Source: Phycisphaerales bacterium (GTDB taxonomy: Bacteria > Planctomycetota > Phycisphaerae > Phycisphaerales > UBA1924). From it: a stretch of 64,000 bases of DNA. The DNA lies in contig JAVJVK010000004.1 of the NCBI GenBank assembly GCA_040221175.1, forward strand, positions 1,100,268 through 1,164,267, given 5' to 3'. This document shows, piece by piece, positions 17,446 through 28,225 of this stretch. The notes beneath the pieces were generated by a model. The model ran no database searches, was not told where the DNA came from, and was given only the letters and a program-made list of their open reading frames with translations. The position numbers were made by a program, and so were the translations under genes. The stretch's first letter is position 1. Each line of letters begins with the position of its first letter.

Positions 17446-18039
17446 ATGACGAATCGGCTTGCACGAACGGCGGGACTGGTCCTGGTCGCGGCGATGCTCA
17501 CGATCCTGGTTGGATGTTCGAGCAAGCCAAAGGTGCTGCCCCAGCAGACCTTCTGGGACAGCCTGACGCAGTTGTGCGGCAAGGCCTACCCCGGCCGCGT
17601 GATCGAGGACACCACCCAGAGCGCGACCTTCCGCGACCGCACGCTGACGCTGCACGTGGCCGAGTGCGAAGAAGACTCGGTCTCGATGCCGCTGCTGATC
17701 GATGGCCGCCAGTGGGCCACGCTGGTCGTTCGGCGCGACGAAGACACCCTGAGCCTCGAGCACGTGCACACGTCGAGCCCCGACGGACCCCCGAGTGGAT
17801 ACGGCGGCTCGACGCGCGGGACGGGCACGGAGCACGCACAGGACTTCTACGCCAGCGAGTACACGATTGCGCTGCAGGAAGAGGCCGAGCACAGCGTGTG
17901 GACCATCGAAATTCGATCGGGCGCAGTTCTGCAGTATGCGCTCCGCCGCGAAGGATCGGATCGCCGGTTCCGCGCGGTGTTCGACTTGACACGCGGTCGC
18001 GCGGCACCCACGGTCCCGTCTACGCGCCCAGGGTTATAG
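17446..18039 (+). CDS. Lipoprotein, unknown function
   Basis: 197 residues. A lipoprotein signal peptide ends in the lipobox LVGC with Cys24 as the acylation site, followed by SSKPKV. The mature part is a single mixed alpha/beta domain (TLTLHVAECEEDSVSMPLLI, ALQEEAEHSVWTIEIRSG). AGGAGG precedes the ATG. It follows the LptD-like gene by 39 bp and is probably co-transcribed, so an envelope role is likely. Its last 6 bp overlap the end of the convergent DUF2071 gene. Confidence 0.7.
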   Translation: MTNRLARTAGLVLVAAMLTILVGCSSKPKVLPQQTFWDSLTQLCGKAYPGRVIEDTTQSATFRDRTLTLHVAECEEDSVSMPLLIDGRQWATLVVRRDEDTLSLEHVHTSSPDGPPSGYGGSTRGTGTEHAQDFYASEYTIALQEEAEHSVWTIEIRSGAVLQYALRREGSDRRFRAVFDLTRGRAAPTVPSTRPGL

Positions 18040-18777
18040 AACACGGTGCGGCAGCCACGCCCGGACGGCCACGGGCTCTGCCAGATGCAGCAGGGCCGCT
18101 TCGGCCGGCGTCTGGATGCCTAGCGGCGAAGCCATGGTGTTCTCGGTGACTTCGCAATACGCCGGCGCGAGCAGCCAGGGATCGTGATCGATCTCGCCGA
18201 CCCACAAGCGCCTGGGCAACCCGGGTGGCAGGTCGCTCGCGTACAGGCGGTATCGATCGGTGAGAAAGGACTCGAGCGAGCCGGGCTTGCTTCGCGCGGG
18301 GGATCCATCTGCACGGTACCGGCACGACAGCCTCGCGGGCTTCCCCCGGCGGTCCGTTCGCACGCTGTCGTAGGCGATGCCGTCTTCACGGACGTCCAGT
18401 GACATGCGGGCGTGGAAGTAGGCCAGGTGGAACGACGCGCGGGCTGCCTCGACGGCCAGGCGGCTGGCGGCGTCGAGGCTGAAGAACCACACGCCGGGCT
18501 TGCCCTGGTGCGTGACGTACGTCCGGACGTTGAGTTCGTGGAACGCGCCCGGCCCGGGCAGGGCGGGCGTGAAGCGAGCCCGCACGCCCGACATGGTGAA
18601 GGGCACCACCCCCAGCCAGGCCGCTCCGTTGAAGGTATCGATCTCGAGCATCGGAGGCACATGCGGACGGAGTTCGTCGACCGGCACGGGCCAGTGCATG
18701 AACAGCAGGCGCGACCACCGCATGGCCATGATCCAGGGAGAACCTGGCGGGGGATAGGGGCGGTGATCGGGAGGCAT
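18034..18777 (-). CDS. YqjF-family (DUF2071) protein
   Basis: 247 residues. The pattern MRWSRLLFMHWPVPVDELRP, LGVVPFTMSGVR, FHELNVRTYVTHQGKPGVWF and VGEIDHDPWLLAPA is that of DUF2071, a soluble family in the acetoacetate decarboxylase-like fold class. No catalytic reaction is established for it. It is the last gene of a minus-strand run: 12 bp separate it from the secreted protein gene upstream. Whether it works with the kinase of the same run is unknown. Confidence 0.8.
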   Translation of the reverse strand: MPPDHRPYPPPGSPWIMAMRWSRLLFMHWPVPVDELRPHVPPMLEIDTFNGAAWLGVVPFTMSGVRARFTPALPGPGAFHELNVRTYVTHQGKPGVWFFSLDAASRLAVEAARASFHLAYFHARMSLDVREDGIAYDSVRTDRRGKPARLSCRYRADGSPARSKPGSLESFLTDRYRLYASDLPPGLPRRLWVGEIDHDPWLLAPAYCEVTENTMASPLGIQTPAEAALLHLAEPVAVRAWLPHRVL

Positions 18778-18789
18778 GGCGTTTGAGAC

Positions 18790-19638
18790 TTAGCGAGGCT
18801 CGTCGGCGAAGGCGGCCTTCCAGCCGGCTTCGAGCGCTCGCAGCGCATCGTTCATGTGTTGCTGCTGCTGGCCATTCGGGGCGGCATGGTGGCGACGCTC
18901 GCCCTCGCTCGTGATGCATGTCCGTTCGTGCTCGCGCAACTGTACCGGCTGGCCCCGGTTGGCCTCCCAGTCGACGGCGGCCGAGTCACCCTCGAGCAGA
19001 CCAACCAACGTGCGTGTCCGGCGGCCGTCCTGCTCGGGCGTGCTGAGGACCAGCAGCCGGGTCCCTTCGGCACCAGCGACCATGGCGTGGGTGATGACCA
19101 TCGGCCAGCGGGGAAAGAAGCTCACCGGTGTATCGTGCTGCCCACCGCCGTCGCCCGAAGCGCCCGTCCGTCCGCGGCTGAGTGATTCACGCACGGTCGG
19201 ATGATCGGCCCCGGCGGCGGGCAAGAGCTCCACCATTGCCACACCGGAGCGCAGGTTGATTCCCTCGAAGCGGCCCGAGGCAGCCTGGGCAACGAAGACG
19301 TCGTACGCCAGCGTTGGCGCATCGCCGCCCTCCTGGTTCTTCTGAGGGCCGGCGGGCATCAGGATCATTCGGATGGGTCGGGCCGAGTCTTCCTTGGTCG
19401 GGTGCAGGGCCACGCCGCGGACGACGACGCCCTCGATCCTCCGTTCGGGCTCGTCGTCGCCACGCACCGTCCAGACCAGGGGCGTGATCGTCAGGCCATA
19501 GGTGTTGAGTGCCTGAGCGGCTTGTCCGGGCGCTTGGCGCGTCTGGCCTTGCACGCCGGCATGCGATGCCAGCAGCATGCCCACGGCCGCCCCCCATGCC
19601 AGTGACCTGCCGAGAAAACGTTTTCGTCGCGCCGCCAT
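18790..19638 (-). CDS. Secreted protein, paralogue A of a tandem pair
   Basis: 282 residues, start at 19638 after AAGGGGG. A signal peptide ends near ASHAGVQGQ. It aligns with its upstream neighbour (19655-20647) at several points: RPIRMILMPAG against RAVRVLLMPVG, WPMVITHAMVAGAEGT against WPMIITRSITAGAEGT, and a following LLVLSTPEQDG against LVLALPDENG. I cannot assign a known family. Likely periplasmic or exported. It is 16 bp from paralogue B and belongs to the minus-strand run headed by the CHASE2 kinase. Confidence 0.7.
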   Translation of the reverse strand: MAARRKRFLGRSLAWGAAVGMLLASHAGVQGQTRQAPGQAAQALNTYGLTITPLVWTVRGDDEPERRIEGVVVRGVALHPTKEDSARPIRMILMPAGPQKNQEGGDAPTLAYDVFVAQAASGRFEGINLRSGVAMVELLPAAGADHPTVRESLSRGRTGASGDGGGQHDTPVSFFPRWPMVITHAMVAGAEGTRLLVLSTPEQDGRRTRTLVGLLEGDSAAVDWEANRGQPVQLREHERTCITSEGERRHHAAPNGQQQQHMNDALRALEAGWKAAFADEPR

Positions 19639-19654
19639 CAATCCCCCTTCCGCC

Positions 19655-20647
19655 CTAGCGGGCATTGTTCCCGGCTTCGGACTGAGAATCTTCGTTGGAC
19701 GAGGGGCACTGGCCCTGGCCGAATACCTGCATCCAACCCTGGCAGAGCACCTGATGGGCCCACGACAGGATGGGCGGATCGGTGTTGATCGGCTGGCCGG
19801 GGTCGATCTGGATTGGGTTGCCCGGCGTTTGCGTGATGCTGATGCGCAAATGGTCCCCGGCATTGAGCGCTGGGAAGGTGCCGTTGGCAGAGGTCAATCG
19901 AAAATTACTTCCACCAAGGAACTTGCTGAAGCACGTGAACTCGTCTTGGGTGCCGTTCTCGTCGGGCAGAGCCAGGACCAGGGCATCGGTCCCCTCGGCG
20001 CCAGCCGTAATGCTGCGCGTGATGATCATGGGCCAGAAGCTCAGGAAGGCGGCGTAGATCTCCTGATCTTCCGCCCGGCGGATGACGTCCTGGGCGGAGA
20101 GTGCCGTGTCAGCATCCTGCTTGTTCTTGACAAAGCGTTCGACCGCATCCTGGAAGCTCTCGGCGAGTTGAGGCACGGGAAGTTTGGGGACAGGGCCGTC
20201 TCGATCCACCGCGGCCAGTGCGGCCCGACGCATCTCGGAAACCATCGCGGTCTTCCGGGTCTGCGACGCCGGTTCGAGTTCAACCATGGCCGCACCAAAC
20301 TCGATATCGATGACCTGGTGCGTGCCGCTGGCTGGCGTCTGGCGGCCGATGGTAAATTCAAGCCGAGCATCCGCGTGGTTCGGCTGGGCGGTCCAACCAA
20401 CGGGCATCAAGAGTACCCGCACCGCCCGCGGGCCCTCGGCGTTTGTTTCATCCAGCGAAATGCCCTCGGCCGCGATGCCATGGATGGTGTGGACCTGCTG
20501 ACCGTCGTTAAACTGCCATGACACCGCGCGCAATCTCGTGCGCGTCTCGTTGGCCTGTGCCGCTGGGCATGCCTCCGCCGACACAAACACGAGACTCAGG
20601 GCAAGGATGTATACCAGCACCCCCGGACATGATCGCGATTTCCTCAT
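19655..20647 (-). CDS. Secreted protein, paralogue B of a tandem pair
   Basis: 330 residues, start at 20647 after GGGAGG. The signal peptide is LVYILALSLVFVSAEACPAA. It shares the VRVLLMPVG and WPMIITRSITAGAEG blocks with paralogue A but is ~50 residues longer, with an inserted helical stretch (VERFVKNKQDADTALSAQDV). Four scattered Cys could form disulfides outside the cytosol. The gene lies 34 bp after the kinase gene and 16 bp before paralogue A. Function unknown. Confidence 0.7.
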   Translation of the reverse strand: MRKSRSCPGVLVYILALSLVFVSAEACPAAQANETRTRLRAVSWQFNDGQQVHTIHGIAAEGISLDETNAEGPRAVRVLLMPVGWTAQPNHADARLEFTIGRQTPASGTHQVIDIEFGAAMVELEPASQTRKTAMVSEMRRAALAAVDRDGPVPKLPVPQLAESFQDAVERFVKNKQDADTALSAQDVIRRAEDQEIYAAFLSFWPMIITRSITAGAEGTDALVLALPDENGTQDEFTCFSKFLGGSNFRLTSANGTFPALNAGDHLRISITQTPGNPIQIDPGQPINTDPPILSWAHQVLCQGWMQVFGQGQCPSSNEDSQSEAGNNAR

Positions 20648-20681
20648 GGTGCGTGCCTCCCTTAAGAAAGCCACCGTTGCA

Positions 20682-23018
20682 TCATTGCACAACCACCGAC
20701 GAGGCAGACTGCGAGCGTGACTGCAGTCGCCTTGGACGCTTGGGCAGGATCCACTCGATCATGACCGCGGCAGCAATGCATGACAGCAGCGCGGCCAGCA
20801 ACCAGAACACCGGCAGGGTAATGAGCGACCAGGCGGCATAGAACGCCAGCAATCCGATCGATACCACGACGAGCAGCATCGCCAGCAGCGCAAGCCTTGC
20901 AGCATGCATCGCCACTGCAATCAATCCCGAGTTTTTACCCGGCCGCACGCACGCCCCGATGATTGCCCCGATCGCCGCGACGGGAAGGCACAGAAGGATG
21001 ACCATCCAATCAGGCATCCATCGCGATGTTCGCTCGGCAAGCAGCGACTGCACCGCGCCGGCGAGAACCTCGCCGCCCAGCAAGTTTCGCGACAAGCCGA
21101 GTTCGAGCTTCTTGTCGTTGATGGGATCGACCACGATCAGGACGCGCCCGCCGACCCGCTCGGCCCGTGCTTCGGGTGACGCCCGCATCAGCTCGGCATA
21201 ATTCAGTGTTGCCGCATCGAGCGTCTCGACGCCAAAGACTGCTCGCTGCGTGTAGGCCATGGTCCAGTCTTCCTGTCGTCCCTGGAGGAACCACTCGGGC
21301 ACTTCGCCAGCCGACTGTTGCTTGAAAACGGGCAATCGGGCATCGACCCCGGTACGCAGGCGACGCGTCGATCCGGGAACGGGATTCCAGAACTGCACGC
21401 GCACGCCACCTTCGTGGGCCCACGCCGAAAAGCGGGCCTGCGGCTGCACCGCCGCGGCGTGCGTTGCGAGCACGAATCCCGGAAGGCCTTCGTCTTGCGG
21501 GGGCTGGGCCACGAGCGGGATGAGCGGCAACGGGCCGGACAGGTCCAGCAGCAATGACCCCCACCGCGCACCGGCGCGATCGTAGACCTCGGGCATCGCG
21601 GGACGACCGGCATTATCGACAACCCATCCCTGCGCGCCGAGCACGACCGGTGTTCCGCGGCTCGTGCTGCGCTCGATGGCCTCGGCAAACGGCGCGTCCA
21701 GCTCGGGCCATGCCTGCGGAAAGTACAGGTCAAAGGCAATGACCCGCGCACCGGCCTGCGACATGGCCTCGACAAACGCCCCGTGCATCGGTCGCCATGT
21801 GCGCGCGGGCGAGCTACTCACGCCCTCGACGCCCAGCTCTGCGCCCAGGACGGCCATCTCCAGCGGCGGCGGCATGTGCACGATGCGAACGTCCTCTAGC
21901 TGGCCGACGTGTGCGGCATCGAGCATGGGCAGGCGCGCGAGGTACCAGTCCTCGAGCGGCCGGACCCATCGCAGCGGATACGACAGCACGAACGCGAGTA
22001 CTACACCGATGATTAGTCCAACGAAAACGGCGGCGGCACGCGGCCGACGGCGGGCATGGACCGAGACCGCCGTTCGAATTCGGCCCACCGGGCTCTTGGT
22101 CTCGGCGCGTGCGCGAGCCAGCGCGCGAGCGAAGTCGATCGCCGTCTCGTGCCGGCGCTCACGCTGGGGCGCCAGCGCCTTCTTCAGGATTGCCGTGACC
22201 GAGGCGGGCGTCTCTGGAGGCAGCAACGAGAAGAGCGGCTCCTGCTCTGTCTTCAGGCGATGGGCCTGCTCGCGGCTGCAATTAGGCGGTAGCGGGACCG
22301 GTACGCCTCCATCGGTCAACACGGAAAAGAGCGTGGCGCCCAGGGCATATACGTCGCTGCGAGCATCGAGTTCGCTGGTGGGGCGATCACATTGCTCGGG
22401 GCTCTGGAACGCACGCGTTCCGCCGCTGGGCGAGTGTCCCGCCTCGATACGCATGCGCGCCAGACCAAAATCGGCCACGTGCGCCGAGCCGAAGCGATCG
22501 ACCAGGATATTGGCCGGCTTGAGGTCGTGGTGCAGCACGCCCAGTTCGTGCGCATAGGCCACGCCGCGCGAGGCCTCTTCGATCAACCTCAACCGGTCGT
22601 CGATCGTGGGCCGATGTTCGCGCACCCACGCTTCCAGCGAGGCGTTGGGCCCGAAGAGCTCCATGACGATGAACGGGCGCTCTCGGCCTTCCCGGTCCGT
22701 CAGCGTGCCGAAGTCTTCGACGGCGACCACGTGGGGATGATCGAAAGCCTCTTGAAGGAGCCCCTCACCGCCACCGTCGCTCGGGCGAAGCACCTTGATC
22801 GCCCGCTCTCGCTGTCTCCCGGAGCGCCGGGCGCGGTACACCACCCCCATCGCGCCGCCGCCGATGCGTTCGATGAGTTCGTACTGCCCGGCATACAGGC
22901 CGCGCAGGTCTTCGGTGTCTTGGGCCGGAGCGTCCGCCGGCCAGGGCAGCGACCCATCCGCGACCGCAGGCCGTGCGTCTGCACGGTCCGATCCGGAATG
23001 CTCGGGCTGCTGCGTCAT
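20682..23018 (-). CDS. Transmembrane Ser/Thr protein kinase with CHASE2 sensor domain
   Basis: 778 residues from ATG 23018 (a TTG start 51 bp upstream is also open). Residues ~46-310 are a Hanks-type kinase: glycine loop IGGGAMGVVY, ATP Lys75 (AIKVL), catalytic loop HHDLKPANIL (HHD in place of HRD), metal loop DFGLAR and GTRAFQSPEQ for APE. A membrane helix (~345-365, VFVGLIIGVVLAFVL) leads to an extracytoplasmic CHASE2 domain (VRIVHMPPP, VIAFDLYFP, VLIVVDPINDKKLE), followed by two or three more C-terminal helices. CHASE2 domains sense unknown external cues. It heads a four-gene minus-strand run with two secreted paralogues and a DUF2071 gene. Confidence 0.9.
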   Translation of the reverse strand: MTQQPEHSGSDRADARPAVADGSLPWPADAPAQDTEDLRGLYAGQYELIERIGGGAMGVVYRARRSGRQRERAIKVLRPSDGGGEGLLQEAFDHPHVVAVEDFGTLTDREGRERPFIVMELFGPNASLEAWVREHRPTIDDRLRLIEEASRGVAYAHELGVLHHDLKPANILVDRFGSAHVADFGLARMRIEAGHSPSGGTRAFQSPEQCDRPTSELDARSDVYALGATLFSVLTDGGVPVPLPPNCSREQAHRLKTEQEPLFSLLPPETPASVTAILKKALAPQRERRHETAIDFARALARARAETKSPVGRIRTAVSVHARRRPRAAAVFVGLIIGVVLAFVLSYPLRWVRPLEDWYLARLPMLDAAHVGQLEDVRIVHMPPPLEMAVLGAELGVEGVSSSPARTWRPMHGAFVEAMSQAGARVIAFDLYFPQAWPELDAPFAEAIERSTSRGTPVVLGAQGWVVDNAGRPAMPEVYDRAGARWGSLLLDLSGPLPLIPLVAQPPQDEGLPGFVLATHAAAVQPQARFSAWAHEGGVRVQFWNPVPGSTRRLRTGVDARLPVFKQQSAGEVPEWFLQGRQEDWTMAYTQRAVFGVETLDAATLNYAELMRASPEARAERVGGRVLIVVDPINDKKLELGLSRNLLGGEVLAGAVQSLLAERTSRWMPDWMVILLCLPVAAIGAIIGACVRPGKNSGLIAVAMHAARLALLAMLLVVVSIGLLAFYAAWSLITLPVFWLLAALLSCIAAAVMIEWILPKRPRRLQSRSQSASSVVVQ

Positions 23019-23102
23019 GGCTACCCCACGGCCGCGTGCCCCGAGTAAGGCTGCCCGCGGTCCGGCCAATGCTAGCAGCGGCCCCGAACGGAGCGGCGGG
23101 GG

Positions 23103-24819
23103 TTAGACGTTGAAGTACTTGGCCTCTGGGTGGTGCACGACGAAGGCGCTGGTGCTCTGCTCGGGGTCGATCTGCCAGTTCTCGGTGAGCTTGCAGCCGA
23201 TGCGCTCGGGATCGAGCAGTCGCCAGATGATCTCCTGGTCGCTCATGTCAGGGCAGGCCGGGTAGCCCGGGCTGTATCGGCTGCCGCGGTACTTCTGGCG
23301 GAAGAGGTCGGGAATCTTGGGCGAGTCGTCGCCGCCGATGCCCATCTCGGCGCGGATGCGCTTGTGCCAGAGTTCGGCCAGGGCCTCAGCGCTCTCAACG
23401 CTCATGCCGTGGGTGTAGAGGTACTCGGTAAAGTCATTGTTGTCGAAGAGCTTCTTGGCCAGCTTGCTGACCTCTTCGCCCATGGTGACGCAGGTGAGGG
23501 CCAGCACGTCCTTCTGGCCGCTGTCCTTGCTCTTGAAGAAATCGGCGATGCAGAGGTTCTTCTTTCCGTCCTGGCGAGGGAAACGGAAGCGCTCGATCTC
23601 CTTTTCGTGGTCGTCGGAATCGAACACGATCAGGTCGTCGCCCTCGCTCTGCACGGGCCAGTAGCCATAGACCAGCTTGGGATGCAGCACGTCATTATCG
23701 CGCAGCTCGGCCTTGAGGCGCTCGAAGACGGGGTGCACCTTGTCTTCGAGGAACTGTTCGTACTCTTCGGGGCTCATCGAGCCCTTCTTGAACTGCCACT
23801 GGCCGCGGAAGAGTGCGGTGGTGTTGATGAAGGGGTAGATTTCGTCGAGCTTCAGGCCTTCGACGATGCGCGAGCCCCAGAAGGGCGCCTCGGGAACCTG
23901 CACGTCGGTGGCCACGTCGCTGCGCACGGCCGTGGCGGTACCGCCATCGCCCTTGGATGAAGCGAATTCATCCTGCTTTTCGGCCTTCTTGGCACGGGCT
24001 TCGGCAACGACCTTCTGTGCTTCGCTGCGCTTGCCCAGGCGCTCGGCGATCTCCTCATCGAGCACGCCGGTCTTCCCTGCCTTGAGCATGTCCATGGTGC
24101 GCAGGCCCTCGAAGGCGTCCTTGCCGTAGAAGACCTTTCCGGCGTACAGGTCGCGCAGGTGGCTTTCGCAATAATGACGCGTCAAGGCAGCACCGCCGAG
24201 GATGACCGGCACGTCGATGTTCTGCTCGGTCATCTCCTTGAGGTTCTCTTCCATGACGGTTACGGACTTCACGAGCAGGCCGCTGAGACCGATGGCGTCG
24301 GCCTTGGTTTCCTTCCAGGCTTCGAGGATCTGAGGCAGGGTCTGCTTGATGCCGATGTTGTGGACGGTGTAGCCATTGTTGCTCAGGATGATGTCGACCA
24401 GGTTCTTGCCGATATCGTGCACGTCGCCCTTCACGGTCGCGAGCACGATCGACCCCTTGCCCTCGCCCTCGATCTTCTCCATGTGCGGCTCGAGGTGGGC
24501 GACCGCCATCTTCATGACCTCGGCACTCTGTAGCACGAAGGGAAGCTGCATCTGGCCGGAACCGAACAGCTCGCCCACGGTCTTCATGCCGTCGAGCAGG
24601 TGGTCGTTAACGATCTCCAGGGGCTTGTACTTCTCCATCGCCTCGTCGAGGCAGTCGTGCAGGCCTTCCTTCTCGCCATCGATGATGTGCGCGCGAAGGC
24701 GTTCTTCGAGGGTGAGGTCCTTCTTCTCCTCGGCCGAGCCGCCGACGCTGTCGACGTCCTTGAACAGCTCGATAAAGGCCTGGAGTGGGTCGTAGCTCTT
24801 GTCGTAGGTGTGCGGTGAA

Positions 24820-24827
<8 letters not shown>
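23103..24827 (-). CDS. metH: Cobalamin-dependent methionine synthase, C-terminal half (cap, B12-binding, activation domains)
   Basis: 574 residues. The helical cap (residues ~20-120) precedes the B12 domain with the GDVHDIGKNLV loop, whose His is the lower axial cobalt ligand, and GLSGLLVKSVTVM. The AdoMet activation domain fills the C-terminus (ALFRGQWQFKKG, SRYSPGYPACPD, with the RYSPGYPACP segment diagnostic). The start ATG overlaps the end of the N-terminal-half gene by 8 bp, so the two are translationally coupled. Together the halves (636 + 574) equal a normal full-length MetH of ~1220 residues. A charged linker of ~45 residues (QKVVAEARAKKAEKQDEFAS) lies between the B12 and activation domains. 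Confidence 0.92.
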
Positions 24828-26730
<1,903 letters not shown>

Positions 26731-26745
26731 GGTTCAGTGTATGCG

Positions 26746-26759
26746 TTCATCCGGATGAA
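26746..26759. promoter_or_regulatory. 14-bp perfect palindrome upstream of the metH genes
   Basis: TTCATCCGGATGAA is its own reverse complement and lies 16-29 bp before the start codon of the MetH N-terminal half, in the intergenic region shared with the divergent DUF2945 gene. Its position fits an operator for the metH genes. No regulator is known for it, and no recognisable SAM or cobalamin riboswitch was found in the leader. Confidence 0.35.
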
Positions 26760-26887
26760 TGAATGGAAGCAGGATGGGGGTTCCCCCTGATCGCCGCCCG
26801 TTGTCCCGTCTGGAGCGGCCTTTGGCGCCCATCGCCACCGTTTCGCCAGTACCTTGCCTTCGAGACCCCGCAATAGGATGCAATGCC

Positions 26888-27115
26888 ATGAGTACGAGCT
26901 ACGGGAAGGGCGACAACGTCAAGTGGAAGTGGGGCGAGGGCTACGGCCGCGGCAAGGTCATCGAGCGCCACACCGAGACGGTCGAACGGACCATCGATGG
27001 TTCATCGATCAAGCGCAAGGGCGACACGGACGACGCCGCGCTGGTGATCGAGCAGGACGACGGCCAGACGGTTCTCAAGCTCGAGAGCGAGGTCTCCAAG
27101 GACACGTCGGCTTGA
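26888..27115 (+). CDS. DUF2945 (hypervirulence-associated, Tudor-like) small protein
   Basis: 75 residues. The pattern MSTSYGKGDNVKWKWGEGYG followed by GKVIERHTETVERTIDGSSI and LKLESEVSK is that of DUF2945 (HVA1/Tudor-like) proteins: small SH3-like barrels of unknown role, often near CsbD and other stress genes. It is convergent with csbD across a strong hairpin, and divergent from metH. Confidence 0.85.
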   Translation: MSTSYGKGDNVKWKWGEGYGRGKVIERHTETVERTIDGSSIKRKGDTDDAALVIEQDDGQTVLKLESEVSKDTSA

Positions 27116-27128
27116 TGGAAAAAAATGT

Positions 27129-27167
27129 GCCAGAACGTGTGTTCCTTGGTGGAACGCACGTTCTGGC
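27129..27167 (-). terminator. Strong terminator for the CsbD gene (17-bp stem)
   Basis: GCCAGAACGTG (27129-27139) pairs with CACGTTCTGGC (27157-27167), and GTTCC with GGAAC, with one G-U and a TTGGT loop: 17 consecutive pairs. Seven A residues at 27119-27125 become a U-run on the minus strand, so this is a textbook terminator for CsbD. The stem can also stop the convergent DUF2945 transcript. Confidence 0.85.
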
Positions 27168-27193
27168 TTCGTCGCGGAATGGACGCCGACGGA

Positions 27194-27397
27194 TCAGCAG
27201 TTACAGGACCGCTTGAACTCGTCGATCTCCTTCTCCGCCTCCTGCTTGGTCTTGCCGTACTTTTCCTGGATCTTTCCGGCGAGCTGATCACGCTTGCCCT
27301 CGACCTGGTCGAGTTCGTCGTCGGTCAGCTTGCCCCAGCGCTCCTTGGCCTTGCCTTTGAGCTGCTTCCAGTTTCCCTGCATCGTATCGGTGTTCAT
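27194..27397 (-). CDS. CsbD-family stress protein
   Basis: 67 residues with AGGAG before the ATG. The sequence MNTDTMQGNWKQLKGKAKER followed by WGKLTDDELDQVEGKRDQLA is the CsbD signature: a small, highly charged, helical protein induced by general stress in many bacteria, with no known enzyme activity. The C-terminus carries an unusual SCNC Cys pair. Neighbours with DUF2945 and DJ-1/PfpI genes fit a stress cluster. Confidence 0.92.
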   Translation of the reverse strand: MNTDTMQGNWKQLKGKAKERWGKLTDDELDQVEGKRDQLAGKIQEKYGKTKQEAEKEIDEFKRSCNC

Positions 27398-27460
27398 TTG
27401 AAACTCCTATCCCTCGTCTCAGGGGTTGATTGATGTGCGGCTGATTCGAGGAACATGCAC

Positions 27461-28039
27461 TCACGCGGTCTTCTGGCCGGCGTGCTTGCCCTCGCGGATC
27501 TCCTCGATTGTCTTGTCGATGAACGCGGGCAGATCGTCGGGCGTCCGGCTGGTCGTCAGTGCCTGATCGCACACGACCTCCTGGTCGACCCAGCGCGCCC
27601 CGGCGTTCTTCAGATCGTTCTTGATCGATGGGAAGCTCGTCATCTCGCGACCTTCGATCACGCCGCAATCGATGAGGATCTGCGGTCCGTGGCAGATGGC
27701 GCTGACGGGCTTGCCGGCCTTGAAGAACTCGCGAACAAACGTGGTCGCGTCTTCACGCATGCGGAGCTTGTCGGGGTTCATCACCCCGCCGGGCAGCACC
27801 AAGCCGTCGTAGCTGTCGGCCTTGACGTCTGCCAGTGAGCGATCGGCCTTCACCGTGTCGCCCCAGTTGCCGTTGTCCCACCCCTTGATGTCGCTGCCGT
27901 CCGGAGTAACGACGTGCACTTCGGCGCCAGCTTCCTTGAGCGCTTCCAGAGGGCGAACCAGTTCGCTCTGCTCGAAGCCATCGGTCGAAAGAATGGCGAT
28001 GGTCTTGCCATCGAGCTTCTTGTTGTTCGTAGTGCTCAT
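27461..28039 (-). CDS. DJ-1/PfpI family protein (YhbO-like)
   Basis: 192 residues, start at 28039 after GGGAG. The nucleophile-elbow Cys is in VSAICHGPQILID. TIAILSTDGFEQSELVRPLE and YDGLVLPGGVMNPD are typical of the PfpI/YhbO/YraA branch. Reported activities in this branch include intracellular protease and deglycase/stress protection; the exact substrate is debated, so none is assigned. Cytosolic. It is divergent from gabD with a 186-bp gap. Confidence 0.88.
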   Translation of the reverse strand: MSTTNNKKLDGKTIAILSTDGFEQSELVRPLEALKEAGAEVHVVTPDGSDIKGWDNGNWGDTVKADRSLADVKADSYDGLVLPGGVMNPDKLRMREDATTFVREFFKAGKPVSAICHGPQILIDCGVIEGREMTSFPSIKNDLKNAGARWVDQEVVCDQALTTSRTPDDLPAFIDKTIEEIREGKHAGQKTA

Positions 28040-28225
28040 ATTGGGTGCTCCCTTCGTTGGGTTTCGTGGTACATTGCAATGATCGGGGCGTGCGGTGACC
28101 GCCCGGTGAAGGCGCCGTGAATCGGGACTCATTCTCACGGGGCCTCGCAACGCTCCGCACCGCGTTGGCCCATACAGTGCGGTACGCGCCAGCGCACTCC
28201 GCGCTCGATACCGAGGGATACCACC

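Noticed and set aside
14020-17892. 1290-residue open frame on the minus strand opposite the LptD-like gene
   Set aside because: It is a GC-rich shadow frame: no ribosome site, no domain, composition Arg/His/Gly-heavy, and it covers a well-supported gene on the other strand.
23019-23069. Upstream TTG start for the CHASE2 kinase
   Set aside because: The added residues (MAGPRAALLGARGRGVA) show no conservation signal and the ATG at 23018 fits the domain start as well; kept as an alternative only.
26731-26887. Cobalamin or SAM riboswitch in the metH leader
   Set aside because: I could not find the conserved boxes of either class in the leader; only the palindrome stands out.
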